Origin: Dokdonella sp.
GTDB taxonomy: Bacteria > Pseudomonadota > Gammaproteobacteria > Xanthomonadales > Rhodanobacteraceae
Assembly: GCA_024707225.1 (NCBI GenBank)
Contig: JANQAE010000001.1
Coordinates: 1,302,001-1,366,000 of the forward strand
Direction: 5' to 3'
DNA length: 64,000 nucleotides
Part shown: positions 49,912 to 59,847 of the stretch, in pieces
Layout of the letters: each line of letters starts with the position of its first letter
Numbering within the stretch: position 1 is the first letter of the stretch
Translations under genes and position numbers: made by a program
The notes under the pieces: generated by a model
The model's input: the letters and a program-made list of their open reading frames with translations, nothing else
Database searches by the model: none
Told to the model about the DNA's origin: nothing

Positions 49912-49936
49912 GACGGACGGAATCGTTCCGTCCGCC
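49912..49936 (+). promoter_or_regulatory. Hairpin in the sspA leader
   Basis: GGACGGAA-TCG-TTCCGTCC with one flanking C-G pair forms a 9-bp stem 27 bases before the sspA start. No T-run follows, so it is not a terminator. A second GC-rich inverted repeat (CCCGGG at 49854 and 49865) lies after petC, also without a T-run. Confidence 0.4.
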
Positions 49937-49962
49937 ACTGGCGGGAGGGAGGGGTCAAAAGC

Positions 49963-50595
49963 ATGGCCTTGAGTCAGCGTTCGAGAACCGTTCTAACCCT
50001 GTATTCGGCCCGCGACTGCGTACACTGCCACCGCGTCAGGCTGGTCCTGGCGGCCAAGGGCGTCAGCTACGACCTGATCGCGGTCGATCTGGATCATCCG
50101 CCGGAAGACCTGATCGACCTCAACCCGTACAACTCGGTGCCGACCCTGGTCGATCGCGACCTGGTCCTCTACGACACCAATGTCATCTGCGAGTACCTCG
50201 ACGAGCGCTACCCGCATCCGCCGCTGATGCCGGTCGATCCGCTGTCGCGCGCGCGCCTGCGCATGTCGATCGTGCGCATCGAGAACGACTGGCTGACCCT
50301 GGTCGACCAGATCGAGGAAGGCGGCCGCGGCGCCGACGTCGCGCGCAAGGCGCTGCGCGAGGAACTGGTCAGGAACGTCCAGGCGTTCCGCGCGTCGAAG
50401 TTCTTCCTGAGCCCCGAGATGAGCCTGGCCGACTGCGCACTGGCGCCGCTGGTGTGGCGGCTGGCCTCGCTCGGCGTGGACCTGCCGCGCGAGGCCCAGA
50501 TCGTGCTCGACTACGGCGAGCGGATCTTCCGCAACCCCGCCTATACGCGCAGCCTGATGCCCGAGGAGCGGGATCTGCACGAGATGGAAAAATGA
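49963..50595 (+). CDS. sspA: Stringent starvation protein A
   Basis: 210 residues with glutathione-S-transferase fold: thioredoxin-like start (LTLYSARDCVHCHRVRLVLA), NPYNSVPTLVDRD and YLDERYPHPPLMP. SspA binds RNA polymerase and is not an active transferase (family knowledge). It follows petABC and overlaps sspB (ATGA), a linkage typical of this bacterial group. Confidence 0.95.
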   Translation: MALSQRSRTVLTLYSARDCVHCHRVRLVLAAKGVSYDLIAVDLDHPPEDLIDLNPYNSVPTLVDRDLVLYDTNVICEYLDERYPHPPLMPVDPLSRARLRMSIVRIENDWLTLVDQIEEGGRGADVARKALREELVRNVQAFRASKFFLSPEMSLADCALAPLVWRLASLGVDLPREAQIVLDYGERIFRNPAYTRSLMPEERDLHEMEK

Positions 50596-50996
50596 CCGAT
50601 TCCCCGGCGATGACGTCCAATCGCCCCTATCTGCTGCGCGCACTGTACGAATGGATCAGCGACAACGGACTGTCGCCGTACCTGCTGGTCGACGCCACCC
50701 AGCCGGGCGTGCGCGTCCCGCCGGGCAGCGCCAAGGACGGCAAGGTCGTGCTCAACATCGCCGCGCGCGCGGTCAACAAGCTCGAGCTCGGCAACGAAGG
50801 CATCCGTTTCCAGGCCCGTTTCAGCGGCGTCAGCCTGGGCGTCGACGTGCCGATGGCCGCGGTGCTGGCGATCTACGCGCAGGAGAACGGCCAGGGCATG
50901 ATGTTCCCGGCCGAGGACGCGCCGCCCGCGCCGGAACCCGACAGCCCGCCGCCCGAGCCGCAGGACCGCCGCTCGCGCCTGCGCGTGGTCAAGTGA
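50592..50996 (+). CDS. sspB: ClpXP protease specificity-enhancing factor
   Basis: 134 residues. Begins MTDSPAMTSNRPYLLRALYE, then VDATQPGVRVPP and SLGVDVPMAAVLAIYAQENG, the SspB substrate-binding domain; a Pro-rich linker and the ClpX-binding tail (RLRVVK) end it. Delivers ssrA-tagged proteins to ClpXP. ATG overlaps the sspA stop. Confidence 0.95.
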   Translation: MTDSPAMTSNRPYLLRALYEWISDNGLSPYLLVDATQPGVRVPPGSAKDGKVVLNIAARAVNKLELGNEGIRFQARFSGVSLGVDVPMAAVLAIYAQENGQGMMFPAEDAPPAPEPDSPPPEPQDRRSRLRVVK

Positions 50997-51160
50997 AGCG
51001 CCCTCGCCGGCGCCGACCGTGCCACCGGACACGGTGACGATCGCCGCATGCGCGGCCGCGACCGTTGAGCTAGGCTTTCGCGCATAGGTGGACGCCGCGC
51101 CACCGCGTCACACCCTCACATCGAACGCGGACCTTCGCGGGCCGCAGAAGGACGATCCCC

Positions 51161-53002
51161 ATGGCTGACACCCGTCGCGGCCCGCTGTCGCGCTTTTTCA
51201 TCGGCATCTGGAACACGCTGAATTTCACGCGGCGCCTCGTGCTGAACCTGATCTTCCTGGCGATCCTCGTGTTCGTGCTGGCGGCGCTGTTCCAGTCGCG
51301 TCCGGCGCTGCAGGACCAGACCGCCCTGGTGCTCGACCTCGAGGGCGCGATCGTCGAGCAGTACAGCACCGCCGCGACCGAGCGCGCGCTGGACCGGCTG
51401 AGCGGCTCGGACCGCAAGGAGATCCAGCTGCGCGACGTGCTGCGCACGATCGATGCGGCCACGCGCGACGCGCGGATCGGCCGCATCGTGCTGATTCCGG
51501 ACAACCTGACCGGTGCCGGCGCCTCGACGCTGCGCGAGATCGGCCAGGCATTGGACCGCTTCCGCGCGGCCGGCAAGCCGGTCACGACGATCGCCAACGA
51601 CCTCGGCCAGGGCCAGTTCTTCCTCGCCGCGCATTCCAACGAAATCCTGCTCGATCCCGAGGGCGGCGTCGTCCTGACCGGTCTGTCGAGCCATCGCAGC
51701 TATTTCAAGGAAGCGCTCGACAAGCTCGGCGTGACCGTGCACCTGATCAAGGTCGGCCAGTACAAGTCCGCCGCCGAGCCGTACGTCATGAACGAGGCGT
51801 CCGAGGCCGCCAAGCGCGCCGACGCCGAGTGGATGGGCGATCTGTGGGGCCAGTACCTCGCCGAGGTGGCGGGGCTGCGCAAGATCGACGCGGCGCGCAT
51901 CGCCGAGGACATCGCCCACTACGACGAGCGGCTCGCCGCGCACCAGGGCGACCTGGCCGCGCTGGCGCTCGACCAGAAGCTGATCGACCGCATCGCGACG
52001 CGTGCCGAGGCGCGGCAGTGGCTGCGCGAGCAGGGCGTGCCGGCCGAAGGCGACAGCTTCCGCCAGATCGGCTGGCAGCAGTATCACGCGCAGCTGCCGC
52101 CGCAGCTGCCGGCATCCGAGAAGATCGCCGTGATCGTCGCCGAGGGCACGATCCTGCCCGGCAACCAGCCGCAGGGTTCGATCGGCGGCAACTCGACCGC
52201 CCAGCTGATCCGCGGCGCGCGCGAGGACGAGACCGTCAAGGCGCTGGTGCTGCGCGTCAGCTCGCCCGGCGGCGACTCGGTCGCCTCCGAGCTGATCCGC
52301 CGCGAGGTCGAGCAGACCCGCGCAGCCGGCAAGCCGGTGATCGTCTCGATGGGCGACTACGCGGCCAGCGGCGGCTATTGGATCTCGATGAACGCCGACG
52401 AGATCTACGCGCAGCCGACCACGATCACCGGCTCGATCGGCATCTTCGGCCTGTTCCCGCGCATCCCCGACACGCTGGCCAAGATCGGCGTGCACACCGA
52501 CGGCATCGCCACCACGCCGCTGGCCGACGCCTTCGACATCCGCCAGCCGCTGACGCCGCAGGTCGAGTCGATCCTGACCACGATCATCGGCCGCGGCTAC
52601 CGGCAGTTCATCGGCCGCGTCGCCGAGGCGCGCAACCGCACGCCCGAGCAGATCGACGCGATCGCGCAGGGCCACGTCTGGACCGGCAGCCAGGCGCTCG
52701 AGCGCGGCCTGGTCGACAAGCTCGGCGGCCTCGACGCGGCGATCGCGGCCGCCGCGGCGCGTGCCGGCCTGCCGGCCGACGTCCAGGTCACCTATGTCGA
52801 GCCGCCGCTGTCGGCCTGGGACCGGCTCGCGCTGAGCCTCAGCGGCAGCGAGGCGCTGGCCGGCATCGCGAGCGGCAGCCGCCTGCCGTGGTCGACGGCG
52901 TGGCTGTCGACCGAGGAGGTGCGCCAGGCGGGCGCCGTGCTCGAGTCGATGCGCGGCCGCCGTTTCGGCATGTTCGCGCACTGCTTCTGCGAGCTGCGCT
53001 GA
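51161..53002 (+). CDS. sppA: Signal peptide peptidase SppA (67 kDa type)
   Basis: 613 residues. N-terminal anchor ([19 protein letters not shown]), two peptidase S49 halves. The catalytic Lys lies in [11 protein letters not shown] and the Ser in [11 protein letters not shown], the Ser-Lys dyad of SppA. Digests cleaved signal peptides in the membrane. Stop is one base before the trpS GTG start. Confidence 0.93.
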   Translation: MADTRRGPLSRFFIGIWNTLNFTRRLVLNLIFLAILVFVLAALFQSRPALQDQTALVLDLEGAIVEQYSTAATERALDRLSGSDRKEIQLRDVLRTIDAATRDARIGRIVLIPDNLTGAGASTLREIGQALDRFRAAGKPVTTIANDLGQGQFFLAAHSNEILLDPEGGVVLTGLSSHRSYFKEALDKLGVTVHLIKVGQYKSAAEPYVMNEASEAAKRADAEWMGDLWGQYLAEVAGLRKIDAARIAEDIAHYDERLAAHQGDLAALALDQKLIDRIATRAEARQWLREQGVPAEGDSFRQIGWQQYHAQLPPQLPASEKIAVIVAEGTILPGNQPQGSIGGNSTAQLIRGAREDETVKALVLRVSSPGGDSVASELIRREVEQTRAAGKPVIVSMGDYAASGGYWISMNADEIYAQPTTITGSIGIFGLFPRIPDTLAKIGVHTDGIATTPLADAFDIRQPLTPQVESILTTIIGRGYRQFIGRVAEARNRTPEQIDAIAQGHVWTGSQALERGLVDKLGGLDAAIAAAAARAGLPADVQVTYVEPPLSAWDRLALSLSGSEALAGIASGSRLPWSTAWLSTEEVRQAGAVLESMRGRRFGMFAHCFCELR

Positions 53003-53003
53003 C

Positions 53004-54430
53004 GTGGCGGCTCGCGACACGGGCCCGCGCCGGCGCGTCCTCACCGGCATCACGACGACCGGCACGCCGCATCTGGGCAATTACGTCGGTGCGATCCGGC
53101 CGGCGATCGCCGCCAGCCGCGAGGCCGGCGTCGAGTCGTTCTTCTTCCTCGCCGACTATCACGCGCTGATCAAGAGCGACGACCCGGCACGCGTGAGGCG
53201 TTCGCGCCAGGAGATCGCGGCGACCTGGCTCGCCTGCGGCCTGGACGCCGAGCGCGTCGTGTTCTACCGGCAGTCGGACATCCGCGAGATCCCCGAGCTG
53301 ACCTGGCTGCTGACCTGCGTGACCGCCAAGGGCCTGCTGAACCGCGCGCATGCGTACAAGGCCGCGGTCGACCAGAACATCGCCGCGGGCGAGGACGCCG
53401 ACGCCGGCGTCAGCGCCGGCCTCTACATGTACCCGGTGCTGATGGCCGCCGACATCCTCGCGTTCAACGCGCATCGGGTGCCGGTCGGCCGCGACCAGAT
53501 CCAGCACATCGAGATGGCGCGCGACATCGCGCAGCGCTTCAACCATCTGCACGGCGCGGCCTATCGCGCCGCTGCCGGCGTCGACGGCGAGCCGTTCGTG
53601 CTGCCCGAGGCGCTGATCGAGGAGAGCGTGGCCACCCTGCCCGGCCTCGACGGCCGCAAGATGTCCAAGAGCTACGACAACACGATCCCGCTGTTCGAAG
53701 GCGGCGAGCGGCGCCTGCGCGAGACCATCGCGCGGATCGTCACCGACTCGCGCGCGCCGGGCGAACCGAAGGACCCGGCCGAGTCGCATCTGTACGCGAT
53801 CTACCGCGCGTTCGCGTCGGCCGACGAGGCGCGTGCGCTCCAAGCCGATCTGATCGCCGGACTCGGCTGGGGCGAGGCCAAGCAGCGCCTGTTCGAGCGC
53901 GTCGAGCGCGAGCTCGCGCGCCGCTGCGCGAGCGCTACCAGAGCCTGATCGCGCGTCCCGACGAGCTCGAGGACATCCTGCGCCACGGTGCCGACAAGGC
54001 GCGCGCGGTGGCCGGTCCGTTCGTCGCGCATCTGCGCGATGCGGTGGGCCTGAGCGATTTCCGCCGCGACGTCGCGGCCGCTGGCGGCGCACAGGCCGCA
54101 GCGCCGACGGTCGACGACGATGCGCCGAGCGCCCTGCTCGTCAAAGGCCCGTCGGCCCGGGATTTCTCGCTGACGATCGCCTATTCCAGGCGCGGTGAGT
54201 TCGCGACCGGCGACCTCGGCGACAAGCCGGCCGCGATCGCGCTGCGCCGGCGCATCGACGCGCTCGACGGCCTCGAGGTCGCGATCGGCACGCGCGAGGA
54301 CGGCCGCGCCGAGCTGCAGCTGCTGCTCGACGGCACGGCGGTCGCGCGCAGCGACGGCCTCGACCCGGCCGATGCGGATGCCGAACGGCTCAAGGCCGTC
54401 GAATCGATCCGGCTGCGCCGCGAGCGCTGA
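53004..54430 (+). CDS. trpS: Tryptophanyl-tRNA synthetase with C-terminal extension (frameshift near 53922)
   Basis: GTG start. Class I signatures: [15 protein letters not shown] (HIGH-like HLGN) and [10 protein letters not shown] (KMSKS). One base is missing near 53922; inserting it joins RVERELA to [20 protein letters not shown] and gives about 475 residues. The ordinary TrpS core ends near AVGLSDF. About 120 further residues follow ([20 protein letters not shown]), a region of unknown role found in xanthomonad TrpS as far as I recall. Essential, so the break should be a sequence error. Confidence 0.94.
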
Positions 54431-54764
54431 TCGCGGCGCCACGCGCGGCAGCAGCTGCCGCGTCCTATCGCGTCACGCGCCAGGGACCCCCTCGCATCGC
54501 GCGAACGCGGCTCACGCCGGCGCGTGCGAGGACGACATCGTCAGCGGAGCTCGACGTCGTCGGACGCCGCTTTAGCGACCGATGCGATCGATGCGTCGCA
54601 TCCGCTCCGCCGACGGCCGTCACGGGTTAGTCGCAGATCGGGCACAACGAGCGACAGGCACCGCGCGGCGGCGGCAGTCGAAATCCTTCGGGCGTGTCGC
54701 GCCCGGCTGGTCGGCATCGAAAAGCATCGAAGGGGCACATCCCCGGCGGCGCAACGGATCCCGC
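54431..54764. other. Gap between trpS and dusB
   Basis: 334 bases without a supportable gene. A 7-bp hairpin (GCGGCAG-CAG-CTGCCGC, 54445-54461) follows the trpS stop by 14 bases but has no T-run; it could be a weak terminator. Nothing else is recognised. Short frames here have shadow-like composition. Confidence 0.5.
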
Positions 54765-55775
54765 TCAGGCCGCGCTCGCCAGCCTGAGCACCGTGCCGGG
54801 TTCCAGGCCCGCGGCCAGCGCGTCGAAATAGTCGCGCGTCAGCTCGAGCTGCGCGGCCGCCGTCTCGGCGCGGTTGACCACGCCGCGGAACGCGGCGTTC
54901 TCGGGCCGATCCTTCGCGTACCAGCCCAGGTGCTTGCGCGCGATGCGCACGCCGGCGGTCTCGCCGTAGAACGCATACAGCGCCTGCAGATGGCCGAGCA
55001 GCAGATCGCGCACCTCGGCCGGCGACGGCGGCGGCGGTACCCGTCCGGTCGCCAGATACGCGGCGACCTCGCGGAAGATCCACGGCCGGCCCTGCGCGGG
55101 CGCGCCGATCATGACGCCGTCGGCGCCGGTGCGCTCGAGGACCTCGCGCGCCTTGTACGGCGAATCGACGTCGCCGTTGGCGAGCACCGGCAGCGCGACG
55201 GCGGCCTTGATCGCCGCGATCGTCTCGTACTCGGCCTGGCCGTTGTAGAGGTCGGCACGCGTGCGGCCGTGCACCGCGAGCGCGCGGATGCCGCTGTCCT
55301 CGGCGATCCGCGCGATGCGCACGCCGTTGCGGTGGTCGCGATCCCAGCCGGTGCGCATCTTCAAGGTTACCGGCACCTGGACCGCGGCGCAGACCGCGGC
55401 CAGGATGCGGCCGACCAGGGCCTCGTCCTGCAGCAGGGCCGAGCCGGCGTAGACGTTGCAGACCTTCTTGGCCGGACAGCCCATGTTGATGTCGACGATC
55501 TGCGCACCGTGGTCGACGTTGTAGCGCGCCGCCTCGGCCAGCATCGCCGGATCGTAGCCGGCGATCTGCACGCTGATCGGATCGGGCTCGCCGGCGTGAT
55601 CCATGCGCTTGAGCGACTTGCGCGTGGTCCACAGCCGCGGATCGGCGCTGGTCATCTCGGACACGGCCAGGCCCGCGCCGAGCTGCTTGCACAGCTGGCG
55701 GAACGGCTTGTCGGTGACGCCGGCCATCGGCGCCAGCGCGACCGGCGGCGCGATCGTGTAGTGACCCAGTTGCAT
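54765..55775 (-). CDS. dusB: tRNA-dihydrouridine synthase B
   Basis: 336 residues, TIM-barrel flavoprotein. APMAGVTDKPFRQLC at the start, catalytic Cys in NMGCPAKKVCNVYAGSALL, and HGRTRADLYNG. The NMGCPAKKV form points to DusB rather than DusA or DusC. Reduces uridine in tRNA D-loops using NADPH. The frame to 55859 upstream is not coding-like. Confidence 0.92.
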   Translation of the reverse strand: MQLGHYTIAPPVALAPMAGVTDKPFRQLCKQLGAGLAVSEMTSADPRLWTTRKSLKRMDHAGEPDPISVQIAGYDPAMLAEAARYNVDHGAQIVDINMGCPAKKVCNVYAGSALLQDEALVGRILAAVCAAVQVPVTLKMRTGWDRDHRNGVRIARIAEDSGIRALAVHGRTRADLYNGQAEYETIAAIKAAVALPVLANGDVDSPYKAREVLERTGADGVMIGAPAQGRPWIFREVAAYLATGRVPPPPSPAEVRDLLLGHLQALYAFYGETAGVRIARKHLGWYAKDRPENAAFRGVVNRAETAAAQLELTRDYFDALAAGLEPGTVLRLASAA

Positions 55776-55942
55776 GGGCGCTAGTGTAGGGCCTCGTGCC
55801 GCCTGCGCCAGCATCGCGACGATGCACCGTGCCTGTCCGGCCCGACGCCGCGACGCCAAACCGTCGCGGGGGGCCTGTTAGACTCCGTCTTCGCCGACCT
55901 GCGCGAACGACGCGCGCGGCCGGATTCAGCCGCTGTATCACG

Positions 55943-56629
55943 ATGGATATTCTCGACCTTCTCGTCAGCTTCTTCACCCAGAACGGCTATCTGGCCGTGT
56001 TCGTCGTGCTGCTGATCTGCGGCTTCGGCGTGCCGATTCCCGAGGACATCACCCTGGTCGCCGGCGGTGTGATCGCGGGCCTGGGCTACGCCGACGTGCA
56101 TGTGATGTGCGCGGTGGGCCTGGCCGGCGTCCTGCTCGGCGACGCGACGATGTTCACGATCGGCCGCGTGTTCGGCGAGCGCGCGCTGCGCGTGCGCTGG
56201 GTGCGCTACCTGCTGACGCCCAAGCGCTACGCGCAGGTGCAGGCCAAGTTCGCGCAGTACGGCAACCGCCTGATGTTCGTCGCGCGCTTCCTGCCGGGCC
56301 TGCGCTCGCCGATCTATCTGACCGCCGGCATGACCGGGCGTGTCTCGTTCCTGCGCTTCTTGCTGCTCGACGGCCTGGCTGCGCTGATCAGCGTGCCGGT
56401 CTGGGTGTATCTGGGCTTCTACGGCGCCGAGAACCACGAGTGGCTGCTGGTCTGGGTCGAACGCAGCAAGATCGGCGTGCTGCTCGCGCTGGCCGCCGCG
56501 GCGATCGTCGTGGTCTGGTATTTCCGCCGCCGCGGCCGGCTGCGCCGCGAGCGTCTGCACGCGGCCCGCGCCCACCGTGCCGGCCGTGCGCGGGCCGCCA
56601 TCGGCCCCAAGCGCGACGCCTCGCCGTGA
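55943..56629 (+). CDS. DedA-family membrane protein
   Basis: 228 residues. Start MDILDLLVSFF; membrane helices at about 10-35, 50-75 and C-terminal ones. Conserved motif FGVPIPEDI followed by GRVFGER, and RFLPGLRSPIYLTAGM. DedA proteins act in membrane lipid or polyprenyl-phosphate flipping (family knowledge). A basic tail of about 40 residues follows the last helix. Confidence 0.92.
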   Translation: MDILDLLVSFFTQNGYLAVFVVLLICGFGVPIPEDITLVAGGVIAGLGYADVHVMCAVGLAGVLLGDATMFTIGRVFGERALRVRWVRYLLTPKRYAQVQAKFAQYGNRLMFVARFLPGLRSPIYLTAGMTGRVSFLRFLLLDGLAALISVPVWVYLGFYGAENHEWLLVWVERSKIGVLLALAAAAIVVVWYFRRRGRLRRERLHAARAHRAGRARAAIGPKRDASP

Positions 56630-56709
56630 GCGGCGCTGCCGGTCCGGCGCGTTCGCTTTGACCCTCGTTTTCGGCTAACGTGGCCGGCACGCCGGCCGTT
56701 TGGTTACTC

Positions 56710-57075
56710 GTGGATATTTTCAAGATTTTCCAGATCGAGGCGGCCCACCGTCTGCCCCACGTGCCCGAAGGGCACAAGTGCGCGCGCCTGCACGGACATT
56801 CGTTCCGGATCGAGATCCACCTCAGCGGCCCGGTCGATCCGCACGCCGGCTGGGTCATGGACTTCGCCGATCTGAAGACCGTCTTCGCGCCGGTCTACGA
56901 GCGCATCGATCACCGGCTGCTCAACGACATTCCCGGCCTGGAGAATCCGACCAGCGAGAACCTCGCGCGCTGGATCTGGGACCAGCTCGCGCCGGACCTG
57001 CCGCTGCTCTCACGCGTGGTCGTCCACGAGACCTGCACGTCCGGATGCAGCTATGCCGGCCCCGATGCGCGCTGA
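56710..57075 (+). CDS. queD: 6-carboxytetrahydropterin synthase (QueD)
   Basis: 121 residues from GTG 56710 ([15 protein letters not shown]). Zn-binding histidines in AAHRLP and LHGHSF with catalytic Cys in [11 protein letters not shown]; downstream DHRLLND and [13 protein letters not shown]. Acts in 7-deazaguanine (queuosine) synthesis. An in-frame ATG at 56680 adds ten unlikely residues. The stop overlaps the next gene's start. Confidence 0.92.
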   Translation: MDIFKIFQIEAAHRLPHVPEGHKCARLHGHSFRIEIHLSGPVDPHAGWVMDFADLKTVFAPVYERIDHRLLNDIPGLENPTSENLARWIWDQLAPDLPLLSRVVVHETCTSGCSYAGPDAR

Positions 57076-57688
57076 ACGATCGCGCCTGCGCGGCGCCGTC
57101 GCACTGATCGGCCTCGGCCTGCTCGCCGCCGCGCCGCTGCCGGTGTCCGCGCAGGGCGAGGAGGAGCCGTTCTCGCCGCAGATCGCGATGCCCGGCAACC
57201 AGCAGGCCTGGCGCCGCGTCGGCGAGGCGACGTTCCAGCATTATTTCCAGCCGTACTACCGCGCCGCGCTGTACGTGTCGCCGACACTGCGCGACGTCGG
57301 CGAGGTCGCCGAGGCGCTGACCGCCTACCAGGTCGAGATTCTCTGGCAGCCCTCCGAACTCGGCGAGGTCGAGGTGCGCCGCTACTGGCGCCAGGCACTG
57401 CGCACCGCGGCCGGCGACGAAGATACCTATGGCCGCATCGAGGCCAAGGCCGAACACTGGGTCGGCCAGCTGCCGGCCGTGCACCACGGCGATCGCTGGG
57501 TGTTCTCGTACGTGCCCGATGCCGGCATGACCGTGCAGATCGGCGGGCGTCCGGTGCATCGCCTGGTCGGCATCGATCTCAACCGCAGCCTGACGCGGGT
57601 CTGGCTCGGCGAGCACGCCGATCCGGAGCCGCGCGCGGCCTTGCTCGGCGCCGATACCGCAGCGCAGCACGACACGGCGAGCCGCTGA
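57065..57688 (+). CDS. Exported chalcone-isomerase-like protein
   Basis: 207 residues with a signal peptide ([20 protein letters not shown]). Chalcone_3-like pattern: [20 protein letters not shown], then [32 protein letters not shown] and [13 protein letters not shown]. Bacterial members do not act on flavonoids; role unknown, periplasmic. ATG 57065 overlaps the queD end by 11 bases; ATG 57053 is an alternative. Confidence 0.8.
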   Translation: MRAERSRLRGAVALIGLGLLAAAPLPVSAQGEEEPFSPQIAMPGNQQAWRRVGEATFQHYFQPYYRAALYVSPTLRDVGEVAEALTAYQVEILWQPSELGEVEVRRYWRQALRTAAGDEDTYGRIEAKAEHWVGQLPAVHHGDRWVFSYVPDAGMTVQIGGRPVHRLVGIDLNRSLTRVWLGEHADPEPRAALLGADTAAQHDTASR

Positions 57689-57800
57689 ACGCCGACGGCG
57701 CAGCGACGTCCAGGACACCGCACGGGCGTTTTCAAGGGCTCCAGAAACTGAATCGATGCCAACGCGGCAGCGTGGGGCCCACGGCATTGCGTACGATATG

Positions 57801-57829
57801 TTGCATCGCACAAAAACCTTTGCTAGAGT
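57801..57829 (+). promoter_or_regulatory. Sigma-70 promoter of the phasin gene
   Basis: TTGCAT (57801-57806), 17-base spacer, TAGAGT (57824-57829) with an extended-10 TGC just before it. The predicted transcript start is about 30 bases before the phasin ATG; AGGTG stands in front of the start. Confidence 0.65.
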
Positions 57830-57863
57830 CCTCGCACACACCCCTAATGGATCAGGTGACACC

Positions 57864-58298
57864 ATGTTCGAGCAAGTCAGTTCGCAGTTCCTCGCGTTCG
57901 GCAAGAGCCAGGCCGATGCCGCGCTGAAGGCCCAGAGCCTCGCGCTGGCCGGTTTCGAGCGCATCGCCGACATCGAGCTGCAGGCCTTCGAGAGCCAGGT
58001 CAACGCCACGGTCGAGTTCCTGAACTCGCTCGGCGAGGTCCGTGATTTCGAGAGCGCCCGCACCGTGTGGCCGCGCGGCTTCGCGCTGGCCAAGCAGTCG
58101 GCCGAGAAGGCCTACGCGGTCAGCCTCGAAGTCTTCGACGTCGCGGTCAAGACCAACGAAGCCCTCGGCACGCTCGCCAAGGAGAAGATCGAGTCGACCA
58201 ACGAGGTGATGGCCCAGCAGGTCAATGCCGTCAAGGGTCAGTTCGAGAAGTCCAGCGAAGAGCTCGTCAAGCGCGTCAAGAAGGCCGTCGCCAAGTAA
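57864..58298 (+). CDS. Phasin-family (PHA granule-associated) protein
   Basis: 144 residues, almost entirely amphipathic helix: MFEQVSSQFLAFGKSQADAA, then ALAGFERIADIELQAFESQV and a Lys-rich end (VKRVKKAVAK). Matches the phasin_2 pattern of proteins coating polyhydroxyalkanoate granules. Has its own promoter and a strong terminator, so it is monocistronic and probably abundant. No PHA synthase gene is in the window. Confidence 0.88.
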   Translation: MFEQVSSQFLAFGKSQADAALKAQSLALAGFERIADIELQAFESQVNATVEFLNSLGEVRDFESARTVWPRGFALAKQSAEKAYAVSLEVFDVAVKTNEALGTLAKEKIESTNEVMAQQVNAVKGQFEKSSEELVKRVKKAVAK

Positions 58299-58372
58299 GC
58301 CGGCGCCGTCCTCTCCACTTTGCGTGGAACAGCACGAGGGCATCCTCCCTCCCCCGCCTTCGTGCTGATTTG

Positions 58373-58402
58373 GGCCGGATGGTTCGCCATCCGGCCTTTT
58401 TT
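58373..58402 (+). terminator. Strong rho-independent terminator of the phasin gene
   Basis: Perfect 10-bp stem GGCCGGATGG / CCATCCGGCC with a TTCG tetraloop, followed by TTTTTTC. 75 bases past the phasin stop. On the other strand no T-run follows, so it does not terminate thrC. Confidence 0.95.
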
Positions 58403-58556
58403 CTTTTTCGGCGTCATGCTCCGCCGCCTCGCGGTGCGACGGCAGCCGATCGCGACGCCCGACCGCGAGGCCGCGGTCTCCGAAACCGCATGGCCAGCGC
58501 GGCGCATCGCGTCCGAGCGCGACGGCGCCCGACGCGCCGCAGGAGCGCTGCACGGC

Positions 58557-59847
58557 TCAGGCCAGCAGACGCTCGCGCAGGGCCTCGTACGAGGCGGCCA
58601 ACGGGTCCGCCGCGCCGGACGCGCCAGCAGCTCGGCCAGCGCCGGCGGCGGTTCGACACGACCGACCAGCGGCTCGACGATCCGCTCGAACTTGGCCGGA
58701 TGCGCGGTCGCGACGACCGCGTAGTCGCCGCGGTCGCCGGCCGCGCGCAGGCGCTCGAGCACCGCGACCGCGCAGGCCGTATGCGGGCAGACCACGATGC
58801 CGCGCCGTGCTGCCGTCGCGGCGATCGTCGCTCGAATCTCGGCGTCCTCGACGCTCTGCGCGGTGACCGCCTCGCGCAGCCGCATCGGATTCGGATACAG
58901 CCAGACCAGCCGCTCGACATTGCTCGGTGCGCCGACGTCCATCGCATTGGCGAGCGTCGCGACGCTCGTGCGCGGCGCGTAGTCGGCACCCGCGAGGAAA
59001 TCGGCGAGCACGCGATTGGCATTGTTCGCGAGCACGACCGGACCGAGCGGCAGGCCGATCGCGCGGACCAGGATCGCCGCCAGCGCATTGCCGAGGTTGC
59101 CGGTCGGTACGATCAGGCCGAGCGGCCGCGCGCGTGAGCGCCCATGCTCGAGTGCGGCCGCCGCGTAATAGGCCATCTGCGGCAGCAGCCGGCCGAGGCT
59201 GATGCTGTTGGCCGAGGACAGCAGGCAGCGCTCGCGCAGGACCGCATCGGCCAGTGCCTGCTTCACGAGGCGCTGGCAGTCGTCGAAGCTGCCGGCCACA
59301 CGCAGCGCCAGCACGTTGTCGCCGAAGCAGCCGAGCTGGTGCGCCTGCCGCGGCGACACGCGGCCGTCCGGATAGAGGATCACGACGCGAAAGCCGGGCC
59401 GCCGGTGAAACGCCGCGGCGACGACCGCGCACCGGTGTCCCCGGAGGTCGCGACCAGGATCGTCAGCGTCGGATCGGACGGCGCGCGCAGGCGCGCCAGG
59501 CACTCGGCGAGAAAGCGTGCACCGAAGTCCTTGAACGCCGCGGTCGGCCCGTGAAACAGCTCGAGCAGCCGGCTGGACTCGTCGCCGAACGGCACCAGCG
59601 GCGCCGCGAAGTCGAACGCGTTCGCGCAGATCGAGGCGAGCGCGTCGTGCAGCGGATCACCGGCGAAGAACGGCCGCAGCAGCCGCTCGGCGACGGCCGG
59701 CAGCGTCGCCAGGCCGTCGAAGTCCGCCGCGCTCAGCCGCGGCAGCGCTGCCGGCACGTAGAGTCCGCCGTCGGGCGCGAGCCCGGCGCGCAGCGCAGCA
59801 CCGATCGAGACGGCGGGTGCGCCGCCACGCGTGGAGACATAGTTCAT
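58557..59847 (-). CDS. thrC: Threonine synthase (two frameshifts)
   Basis: About 430 residues after repair, the family length. PLP-Lys region [30 protein letters not shown] and [12 protein letters not shown]. Missing bases near 59427 (joins VATSGDTGA to [12 protein letters not shown]) and near 58612 (joins ELLARPA to [15 protein letters not shown]). Converts O-phosphohomoserine to threonine. ATG 59847 overlaps the thrB stop. Confidence 0.94.
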
